DNA from: Oscillospiraceae bacterium
GTDB lineage: Bacteria; Bacillota; Clostridia; Oscillospirales; Acutalibacteraceae
Assembly: GCA_019417045.1 (NCBI GenBank)
Contig: DXWE01000019.1
Location: 1 to 10,013 of the forward strand
DNA: 10,013 bases
Direction: 5' to 3'
In this document: positions 1-8,004 of the stretch, piece by piece
Layout: every line of letters begins with the position of its first letter
Position numbering within the stretch: the stretch's first letter is position 1
Made by a program: the position numbers and the translations under genes
The notes under the pieces: model-generated
The model's input: only the letters and a program-made list of their open reading frames with translations
The model's database searches: none
What the model was told of the DNA's origin: nothing

Positions 1-132
1 CCGCCGTTACCGGGATCTGTGTATGATGGTACGCAGAATGAGTGCATCCGTTTTGGCGGATGAAGCCGGGTGGTACCGCAGGAGTTAGGAGAAGAGCTCT
101 TGTCCCAAGCAGTGAGGGACAAGGGCTTTTTT
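1..132 (+). promoter_or_regulatory. T-box riboswitch, 3' part (antiterminator/terminator)
   Basis: The conserved T-box core GGGTGGTACCGC lies at 68-79. An antiterminator can form by pairing GGG (68-70) with CCC (104-106) and GCA (78-80) with TGT (101-103), leaving the usual TGGTACC bulge at 71-77 to bind the tRNA acceptor end. Its 3' strand is also the 5' strand of the terminator at 96-132, so the two folds exclude each other, as in known T-boxes. CCGCC at 1-5 can pair with GGCGG at 55-59. Stem I and the specifier codon lie upstream of the window, so the amino acid cannot be read directly. The controlled operon is the ABC transporter starting at 275. The bulge base T74 would match a tRNA with discriminator A, or G by wobble. 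Confidence 0.93.
96..132 (+). terminator. T-box intrinsic terminator
   Basis: GCTCTTGTCCC (96-106) pairs with GGGACAAGGGC (116-126), 11 bp with one G-T wobble and a 9-nt loop, followed directly by six T (127-132). It is the OFF state of the T-box and is disrupted when the antiterminator forms. Confidence 0.93.
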
Positions 133-166
133 GTATGTACACACGACAGAAGGGGTGGGACGGACA

Positions 167-241
167 ATGAGACAAATGACCAGACGATGGCGATGGCGGC
201 GCTCTGTGGAGCGGATCCGTCCGAAAGGGTATGTATATTGA
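167..241 (+). other. Possible 24-codon upstream ORF with two Trp codons
   Basis: ATG at 167 opens 24 codons ending in TGA at 239-241, 33 nt before the lipoprotein start. The peptide is Arg-rich and contains R-W-R-W-R, with Trp codons at 188-190 and 194-196. A GGGA (157-160) sits 6 nt before the ATG as a poor ribosome binding site. Part of the ORF comes from a tandem GATGGC repeat (186-197), so it may be chance. It is listed because it lies between a T-box and a TrpX-like transporter. No second terminator follows it. A short stem CGCTC/GAGCG (200-213) overlaps its middle. Confidence 0.2.
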
Positions 242-274
242 TGAAAGTATAATTATGAAAAGAGGGAATTTCCG

Positions 275-1261
275 ATGAAAATAGTTCGAAAAGTGTTGGC
301 CCTTGCGATCTGTGTCCTGCTGGTGATGGGAGCCTTTGCCGGGTGCAGCGGCTCATCCAAGCTGAAGGTGGGCGTGATCCAGTACGCCACCCATCCGTCG
401 CTGGACAATTGCTGTACCGGCCTGATCCAGGGGCTGGAGGAGGCCGGGTTTGTCGACGGTGAGAACATGGAACTCGAGGTGGTCAACGCGCAGAATTCCG
501 TGGAGACCGCCGACCAGCTGGCCGGGAACTTTGTCGCGAGCCAGTATGACCTGATTGTGGGGATCGCCACCCCGGCGGCGCTCAGCGCGTTCAGCGCGGC
601 GCGCGGCACGGGGATCCCGACGGTGTTCTGTGCGGTGTCCGACCCGGTAGCCGCGCAGCTGGTGAAGAGTCTGGAAGCACCCGGTGACAACTGCACCGGC
701 TCCTCCGACCTGCTGAACCTGGAGGCGCAGCTCAAGCTCATCCGCGCGCTGCAGCCGGAGGCGAAAAAGATCGGCGTGCTGTACACAAGCAGCGAGGCCA
801 ACTCCGTTTCGCACCTGAAAAAGCTCGAGGAGCTGGCGCCGGCCTATGGGTTTGAAATCGTGTCGAGCGGCGTGACGTCCGCGGCGGATATCCCGCAGAT
901 GGCGGCCGATCTGGTCACGAAAGTGGACTGTGTCAACAATTTCACGGACAACAACGTGGTGGAAAATCTGCAGGTGCTGCTGCAGGCGGCGGACGCCGCC
1001 GGGATTCCGGTCTACGGGTCGGAGATCGAACAGGTGAAAAACGGCTGCCTGGCCTCCGAGACGCTCGATTATGTGGCGCTCGGGAAACAGACCGGCGCGC
1101 TGGCCGCCCGGATCCTGAACGGGGAAGAGGCGGCGCAGATCCCGGTGGTGCAGGTGGAGGACAGCTACCCGGTCATCAACACGGATGTCGTCGCCAAACG
1201 GGGGCTGACGATTCCGGAGGACTATGCCTCCGCCGAGAAGGTCACGACACAGGAGAGCTGA
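275..1261 (+). CDS. ABC transporter substrate-binding lipoprotein, TrpX-like
   Basis: 328 residues, extracytoplasmic solute-binding component of an ABC importer. The start has a good site, AGAGGGA (261-267), 7 nt upstream. Residues 1-23 form a lipoprotein signal peptide: basic MKIVRK, a hydrophobic core, then lipobox F-A-G-C with Cys24 as the lipidated residue. The mature protein begins with a beta strand and the stretch GVIQYATHPSLDN, typical of the ABC_sub_bind (DUF534/PF04392) family, to which the predicted tryptophan binding protein TrpX belongs. Two Rossmann-like lobes are suggested by the repeated pattern at about 31-140 and 150-290. It is first in an operon with a permease (50 nt downstream) and an ATPase, all behind a T-box. 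Family assignment is firm. Tryptophan as substrate is inferred from family and T-box, not seen. Confidence 0.92.
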   Translation: MKIVRKVLALAICVLLVMGAFAGCSGSSKLKVGVIQYATHPSLDNCCTGLIQGLEEAGFVDGENMELEVVNAQNSVETADQLAGNFVASQYDLIVGIATPAALSAFSAARGTGIPTVFCAVSDPVAAQLVKSLEAPGDNCTGSSDLLNLEAQLKLIRALQPEAKKIGVLYTSSEANSVSHLKKLEELAPAYGFEIVSSGVTSAADIPQMAADLVTKVDCVNNFTDNNVVENLQVLLQAADAAGIPVYGSEIEQVKNGCLASETLDYVALGKQTGALAARILNGEEAAQIPVVQVEDSYPVINTDVVAKRGLTIPEDYASAEKVTTQES

Positions 1262-1311
1262 GAGGGACGGAACGCGCGGCTTCTCTGAGCAGCGGGAAAG
1301 GATAGACGGGC

Positions 1312-2235
1312 ATGGTATTTCTGAACATTGTGGAGCTGATCCTGCGGGAGGGGTTCCTGTACGCCATTCTGGCGCTTGGCGTATATATCACCTATAGTAT
1401 TCTGGATTTTCCGGATCTCTCGGTGGACGGGACGGTGCCGCTGGGCGCGGTCGTCACCGGCGTGCTGATCTCCGCCGGCGTCAACCCGTGGCTGTGCTGC
1501 CTGATCGCGTTTGCAGCGGGCGCGGCCGCCGGCTGCGTCACGGGGCTGCTCAACGTGAAGCTGCACATCCGGCCGCTGCTGTGCGGGATTCTGACCATGA
1601 CGGCGCTGCTCTCGTTCAATCTGGTGATCTGCAAGGCCGGGACGGACGGCATGTCGATCGTCTCGTTCTTCGCCCAACCGACGATCTTCAGCAGCGGGCC
1701 CGCGGCCTGGATTCCGGAGACGGTCGGGGACCTGGCGATCCGCCGGGTGGTGGTGCTGCTGGTGCTGGTGGCGGCGTGCAAGCTGCTGCTGGATCTGTAT
1801 CTCAAATCCAAATCCGGGCTGCTGCTGCGGGCGACCGGCAGCAATGACCAGTATGTCATTCTGCTCGCGCGCGATCCGGGGCTGTCGAAAATCCTGGGGC
1901 TCGCGCTGGGCAACGGATTTGCAGCGCTGTCCGGCTCGGTTATCGCGCAGAGCAAGGGCACCGCGGATTTGAACATGGGGACCGGCATGGTGGTGATCGG
2001 GCTGGCGTCGGTGATCATCGGGCTGAGTATTTTCCGCAAGGTCCGGTTTATGCGGTTTACGACCATGGTGGTGATCGGCTCCCTGCTCTATAAGACCTGT
2101 TTGCAGGTGGCGATGTCCTTTGGACTGAATCCCGACTATTTGAAAGCGGCGATGGCCGTGATCTTCGTGGCCGCACTGGTGCTCAGCCATGTGACGGAAA
2201 AGGGAAAGCGAGGGGTGCCGCATGCTAAAGCTTGA
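1312..2235 (+). CDS. ABC transporter permease, TrpY-like
   Basis: 307 residues, integral membrane permease of the BPD_transp_2 (RbsC/LivH-like, PF02653) type. About eight hydrophobic segments are visible, roughly at residues 5-30, 44-60, 62-81, 88-108, 142-165, 192-213, 225-241 and 278-292. The family hallmark after the first segment, DFPDLSVDGTVPLGA (32-46), is present. The cytoplasmic loop at about 161-183 contains LLLRATGSNDQ, the usual coupling-helix region that contacts the ATPase. AAAGGA (1297-1302) lies 9 nt before the ATG. The gene overlaps the ATPase gene by 14 nt, which points to translational coupling and a fixed subunit ratio. It should form the membrane channel for the upstream lipoprotein's ligand. 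Confidence 0.92.
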   Translation: MVFLNIVELILREGFLYAILALGVYITYSILDFPDLSVDGTVPLGAVVTGVLISAGVNPWLCCLIAFAAGAAAGCVTGLLNVKLHIRPLLCGILTMTALLSFNLVICKAGTDGMSIVSFFAQPTIFSSGPAAWIPETVGDLAIRRVVVLLVLVAACKLLLDLYLKSKSGLLLRATGSNDQYVILLARDPGLSKILGLALGNGFAALSGSVIAQSKGTADLNMGTGMVVIGLASVIIGLSIFRKVRFMRFTTMVVIGSLLYKTCLQVAMSFGLNPDYLKAAMAVIFVAALVLSHVTEKGKRGVPHAKA

Positions 2236-2995
2236 ACATGTCACCAAGCAGTTCAACCGGGGCACCGTGGACGAGATGACCCTGTTCCGGGAGTTCGACT
2301 TCGAGGTGGATGCAGGCGAATTCGTCTCGGTCATCGGGTCGAACGGGTCGGGCAAGACCACCCTGCTGAACCTGGTGTGCGGGTCGATCCGGCCGGACGG
2401 CGGCCGTGTGCTGTTTGACGGGAAGGATATCACCAAGCTCAGTGAATACAAACGCGCCCGGTTCATCGGGCGGGTGTTTCAGGACCCGAAGCTCGGCACC
2501 TGCACCAATCTCACCATTCTCGAAAACATGGCGCTGGCGGACAATAAAAACCGGCGGTATGGGTTGACCCCGGGGGTCAACCGCCGCCGGCTGGACTATT
2601 ACCGTACCCTGCTGGAGGAGTGCGGCATGGGGCTGGAAAACCGCCTGAACGTGCAGACGGGCACGCTCAGCGGTGGGCAGCGGCAGGCGCTGGCGCTGGT
2701 CATCGCCAACATGACGGATATCCGGCTGCTCGTGCTGGACGAGCACACCGCCGCGCTGGACCCGAAATCGTCCGAGACGGTCATGCACCTGACCGACAAA
2801 CTCGTGCGGGAACGGGGAATCACCACCCTGATGGTGACGCACAACCTGCGGTTTGCGATGGAATACGGTACCCGGCTGGTGATGATGCACGAGGGCCATT
2901 GTCGGCTGGATCTGCGCGGGGAGGACAAACGCGCCGCGAAACTCGACGATCTGTTGAAGATCTTCAATGAGATCAGCATCGAAGTGGGAAACTGA
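2222..2995 (+). CDS. ABC transporter ATP-binding protein, TrpZ-like
   Basis: 257 residues, cytoplasmic ATPase that powers the importer. All catalytic motifs are intact: Walker A GSNGSGKT (39-46), Q-loop Gln87 in VFQDP, signature LSGGQ (149-153), Walker B LLVLDE (169-174) with catalytic Glu174, D-loop ALDP (178-181) and switch His207. Length is normal for a single-domain importer ATPase. The site GAGGGG (2210-2215) lies 6 nt before the ATG, inside the end of the permease gene, and the two genes overlap by 14 nt. It is the last gene of the operon; a strong hairpin follows 12 nt after the stop codon. Confidence 0.95.
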   Translation: MLKLEHVTKQFNRGTVDEMTLFREFDFEVDAGEFVSVIGSNGSGKTTLLNLVCGSIRPDGGRVLFDGKDITKLSEYKRARFIGRVFQDPKLGTCTNLTILENMALADNKNRRYGLTPGVNRRRLDYYRTLLEECGMGLENRLNVQTGTLSGGQRQALALVIANMTDIRLLVLDEHTAALDPKSSETVMHLTDKLVRERGITTLMVTHNLRFAMEYGTRLVMMHEGHCRLDLRGEDKRAAKLDDLLKIFNEISIEVGN

Positions 2996-3007
2996 AGGGC
3001 CGGACCG

Positions 3008-3048
3008 AAGGAGAAAGGCGCTGCCGAAAAAGCAGCGCCTTTCTCCTT
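3008..3048. terminator. Bidirectional terminator hairpin between transporter operon and DUF6809-like gene
   Basis: AAGGAGAAAGGCGCTGC (3008-3024) and its exact reverse complement (3032-3048) form a perfect 17-bp stem with loop CGAAAAA (3025-3031). It fills the 56-nt gap between the + stop at 2995 and the - stop at 3052. The U tract is poor on both strands, apart from the TT within the stem end and a nearby TTATT on +. Terminator function rests on position and stem strength. Confidence 0.8.
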
Positions 3049-3051
3049 CCG

Positions 3052-3354
3052 TTATTCCACGTCCTGGAATTCCGACGGATTCCGGTCGTCCGACACCTCG
3101 ATCCCCAGGCGGAGTCCCAGCCGGAACCCGCGCAGGAATTGCTCCTTAGCGGTGATTGCGTTCAACGCCTCCTGCGCCTGCCGGTACGCGAGCAGGGCGT
3201 CCGCCTGGCCGCCGGCCGACTCCCATTGCCGGCGCAGCGACTCCTCCGCATTTGCAACATGCTCTAAACAGTGAGCATACTCCCCGTTTGGAGCGAAACT
3301 CGCCTCACTGGGGTGAAGATTCCCCTCGTAGAACTCCTCGAGAATCCGTTTCAT
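3052..3354 (-). CDS. Small DUF6809-like protein of unknown function
   Basis: 100 residues if started at ATG 3354-3352, the start with a strong GGGAGG site 9 nt upstream. An in-frame ATG at 3390 would add 12 residues but has only a distant AGAGGA. The sequence opens with M-K-R-I-L-E-E-F-Y-E-G-N and ends its helical core with F-L-R-G-F-R-L-G-L-R-L-G (73-84). That layout, a short YxGN head followed by a predicted helical hairpin of about 60 residues, recalls DUF6809 proteins common in gut Clostridia (from memory, not a search). It appears soluble, with no signal peptide or membrane segment. It has a near-consensus promoter and faces away from an XRE-type regulator, so it may be that regulator's target or partner. 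Function unknown. Confidence 0.8.
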   Translation of the reverse strand: MKRILEEFYEGNLHPSEASFAPNGEYAHCLEHVANAEESLRRQWESAGGQADALLAYRQAQEALNAITAKEQFLRGFRLGLRLGIEVSDDRNPSEFQDVE

Positions 3355-3363
3355 TCCGGTTTT

Positions 3364-3369
3364 CCTCCC
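3364..3369 (-). promoter_or_regulatory. Ribosome binding site deciding the DUF6809-like start
   Basis: GGGAGG on the minus strand, 9 nt before the ATG at 3354. It supports the 100-residue form over the 112-residue form that starts at 3390. Confidence 0.75.
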
Positions 3370-3430
3370 GCGATCAGGAAAAACAGCCATTTTTCGACTG
3401 GATTCCTCTTATTTCGTATACTTTATTTAC

Positions 3431-3459
3431 ATTATACTCAATAGTTTAAGCATAGTCAA
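3431..3459 (-). promoter_or_regulatory. Sigma-A promoter for the DUF6809-like gene
   Basis: On the minus strand, -35 TTGACT (3459-3454), a 17-nt spacer, then a perfect -10 TATAAT (3436-3431). Expected transcript start is near 3424, giving a leader of about 70 nt. Confidence 0.8.
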
Positions 3460-3474
3460 GTGTTTAGTTATGCT
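3449..3474. promoter_or_regulatory. Candidate operator dyad between divergent genes
   Basis: AGCATA (3449-3454) and TATGCT (3469-3474) are exact inverted repeats centred at 3461.5, two helical turns apart. The left arm touches the -35 of the minus promoter and the right arm covers the TGC extension of the plus -10. This suits a dimeric regulator that controls both genes. The natural candidate is the XRE-type protein encoded just downstream, which is an inference. Confidence 0.45.
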
Positions 3475-3479
3475 ATACT
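3471..3479 (+). promoter_or_regulatory. Extended -10 promoter for the XRE-type regulator
   Basis: TGC followed by TATACT (3474-3479) is an extended -10. No good -35 lies 16-18 nt upstream; TAGTCA (3453-3458) is 15 nt away. Expected transcription start is near 3486, only about 10 nt before the ATG, so the mRNA would be almost leaderless. Confidence 0.55.
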
Positions 3480-3494
3480 ACTGGTGGGTGATGC

Positions 3495-3701
3495 ATGATG
3501 ATTAGTTATGAACCCATGTGGGAGACCATGCGCAAAAAGAACATTACCGAATATGCGCTGATCTACAAACAGGGCTTCTCCTCCAACACCATCCACCGGA
3601 TGAAATACGGAAAGGCGATCAGCACCAAGACGCTGGACGCATTATGCTATGCGCTGGATTGCGAGGTCGGCGACATCCTCAAACATGTAAAGGACGAGTA
3701 G
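3495..3701 (+). CDS. Small Cro/XRE-type helix-turn-helix regulator
   Basis: 68 residues (67 if the second ATG at 3498 is used, which fits the family's usual M-I-S-Y start). The whole protein is one lambda-repressor-like HTH domain of the HTH_26 type: helix 1 around W9-K14, the HTH at about 18-40 with recognition-helix residues SSNTIHRMK, then TLDALCYALDCEVGDIL (46-62), the common C-terminal signature of this family. There is no extra ligand or protease domain. GGTGGG (3483-3488) is a modest ribosome binding site. It is divergent from the DUF6809-like gene with overlapping promoters, so autoregulation and repression of the partner are likely but inferred. No clear terminator follows it. Confidence 0.9.
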   Translation: MMISYEPMWETMRKKNITEYALIYKQGFSSNTIHRMKYGKAISTKTLDALCYALDCEVGDILKHVKDE

Positions 3702-3868
3702 CTTGTAGCCCATAGTTGCAATAGTCGCCAGCAGGGATTCGGTTCCGGCCACGGGACGGGGTCTGTTTTGGTGTTCGTTTGTGTGGGGCCGTGTGGCCCT
3801 TTGGGGAGAGGAAGGCCGGTTTCGCCGGGGAAAGACGGGGAGATTCGGTTCCGGATGGGAAAAGGCAG

Positions 3869-3901
3869 GAAAGGGGTTCCGATTTTTCAGGAACCCCTTT
3901 C
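3869..3901. repeat. Palindrome with GGGGTTCC core, copy 1
   Basis: GAAAGGGGTTCC (3869-3880) pairs exactly with GGAACCCCTTTC (3890-3901), 12 bp, loop GATTTTTCA. It shares the 10-mer AAGGGGTTCC and its complement with the stem at 4147-4179. The two bracket the direct repeat array. Confidence 0.8.
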
Positions 3902-3904
3902 GGC

Positions 3905-4039
3905 TTACTAAAGCAGGAAACGGTTACTAAAGCAGGAAACGGCAGGAGGGAGATTTCCCTAAAAGCAGGAAATGGCGGGAAGAGGTCGCTAAAGTTTGAA
4001 ATGGCGGGAGGAGGATTCGGAAAGTTTGAAATGGCGGGA
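3905..4039 (+). repeat. Five degenerate direct repeats, unit about CTAAAGCAGGAAATGG
   Basis: Units start at 3908, 3927, 3959, 3989 and 4020. The first two lie in a perfect tandem 19-mer, TTACTAAAGCAGGAAACGG, at 3905-3923 and 3924-3942. Units 3-5 carry AAATGGCGGGA. Units 4 and 5 share the exact 19-mer AAAGTTTGAAATGGCGGGA at 3991-4009 and 4021-4039. From unit 2 onward spacing is about 30-32 nt, close to three helical turns. Linkers differ (for example 3943-3958 and 4005-4019), unlike CRISPR, where units are nearly identical and spacers longer. Confidence 0.8.
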
Positions 4040-4044
4040 AGACG

Positions 4045-4081
4045 GGGCGGGAAACCGCCCGGCACCCTGTCCTTGCCGGGC
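4045..4081. repeat. Two overlapping GC-rich hairpins
   Basis: GGGCGG (4045-4050) and CCGCCC (4055-4060) form a 6-bp stem with a GAAA tetraloop. GCCCGGCA (4057-4064) and TGCCGGGC (4074-4081) form an 8-bp stem. They share 4057-4060, so they exclude each other when fully paired. No U tract follows. Confidence 0.6.
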
Positions 4082-4111
4082 ACGAGCGATTCGAGTCCGC
4101 TTTCCGGCGGT

Positions 4112-4140
4112 CAAAAGAGGGGGGCCATCCGGTCTCCCCT
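4112..4140 (-). terminator. Possible second terminator downstream of nifJ
   Basis: Read on the minus strand, AGGGGAGACC, loop GGAT, then GGCCCCCCT form an imperfect stem of about 9 bp (one wobble, one bulge) followed by TCTTTTG. It lies beyond the stronger hairpin at 4147-4179 and may act as backup. Confidence 0.45.
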
Positions 4141-4146
4141 ACTGAA

Positions 4147-4179
4147 ACAAGGGGTTCCGGCATCGCCGGAACCCCTTGT
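4147..4179 (-). terminator. nifJ terminator hairpin (palindrome copy 2)
   Basis: ACAAGGGGTTCCGGC (4147-4161) pairs exactly with GCCGGAACCCCTTGT (4165-4179), 15 bp with a 3-nt loop, 31 nt after the nifJ stop. The minus-strand tail TTGTTTC is only moderately U-rich. A third half-copy, GGAACCCCTT at 4188-4197, could compete with the stem. It shares its core with the palindrome at 3869-3901. Confidence 0.65.
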
Positions 4180-4210
4180 GGTGTACGGAACCCCTTTTTG
4201 CGTAGAGCGC

Positions 4211-7786
<3,576 letters not shown>

Positions 7787-7840
7787 GAATTTCGTTCCTC
7801 CTTGTGGATTGCAACATCCTTTGATTTTTCACCAACCCTT

Positions 7841-7889
7841 ATACTACCACTTTTCCGAAATAGTGTAAAGCAAATTCTTTTAAAAATTC
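7841..7889 (-). promoter_or_regulatory. nifJ promoter with AT-rich upstream element
   Basis: On the minus strand, -35 TTTACA (7869-7864), 17-nt spacer, -10 TAGTAT (7846-7841). Upstream of the -35, 7871-7889 is nearly all A/T with a TTTTAAAA core, resembling an UP element. Expected leader is about 48 nt. An overlapping TATAAG would need a 20-nt spacer and is less likely. Confidence 0.6.
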
Positions 7890-7907
7890 CCGAAAATCAG
7901 AAAACCA

Positions 7908-7936
7908 TTGACAAGTGCGCTAAAAACCCGTATCAT
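7908..7936 (+). promoter_or_regulatory. Sigma-A promoter for the CNNM/CorC-type gene
   Basis: Perfect -35 TTGACA (7908-7913), 17-nt spacer, -10 TATCAT (7931-7936, 5 of 6). Expected start near 7943, leaving a leader of about 62 nt. Confidence 0.85.
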
Positions 7937-7953
7937 ATAGGAGAAATATCAGG

Positions 7954-7980
7954 CGGCAGGCCGGTTTTCGGCTGCTGCCG
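7954..7980 (+). other. 5' leader hairpin before the CNNM/CorC-type gene
   Basis: CGGCAG (7954-7959) pairs with CTGCCG (7975-7980), and GCCG (7960-7963) with CGGC (7969-7972), leaving a TG bulge and a GTTTT loop. It lies within the predicted leader, just before AAAGGA (7987-7992). That site is 12 nt from the ATG with six T in the spacer, so spacing is longer than usual. Confidence 0.5.
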
Positions 7981-8004
7981 GGAAAGAAAGGAACGGTTTT
8001 TTAC

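Larger units (their letters stand above)
3702..4210. other. Long convergent intergenic region, repeat- and hairpin-rich
   Basis: This 509-bp gap lies between the 3' ends of the XRE gene (+) and nifJ (-). I see no convincing gene. The open frames crossing it lack ribosome binding sites and resemble no family I know. It contains two copies of GATTCGGTTCCGG (3736-3748, 3842-3854), a short GGGCC/GGCCC stem (3786-3799), a palindrome (3869-3901), five degenerate direct repeats (3908-4034), a GAAA-loop hairpin overlapping another stem (4045-4081), and two stems near the nifJ end (4118-4140, 4147-4179). I could not match it to any known RNA family by eye. Confidence 0.7.

Noticed and set aside
70..252. 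60-codon frame starting inside the T-box
   Set aside because: It begins in the T-box core and runs through the terminator stem, with no ribosome site. It is a by-product of the riboswitch sequence.
248..253. TATAAT just before the lipoprotein gene as a promoter
   Set aside because: No -35 lies 16-18 nt upstream (AAAGGG there), and the transcript would start in the ribosome binding site. Transcription through the T-box is the simpler reading.
3052..3390. 112-residue form of the DUF6809-like protein
   Set aside because: The extra 12 residues match no family start I know, and the strong GGGAGG site lies 9 nt before the internal ATG at 3354.
3905..4039. CRISPR array
   Set aside because: Units are short and degenerate, the spacing is uneven (19, then about 30-32 nt from unit start to unit start), linkers are only 3-16 nt and resemble each other, and no cas gene is present.
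3679..4083. 134-codon minus-strand frame across the repeat region
   Set aside because: The P/F/S-rich translation comes from the DNA repeats, no ribosome site precedes it, and it lies behind the nifJ terminators.
4081..4110. tRNA T-arm-like sequence GATTCGAGTCC
   Set aside because: The flanks do not form a 5-bp T stem, and there is no acceptor stem, anticodon arm or CCA context.
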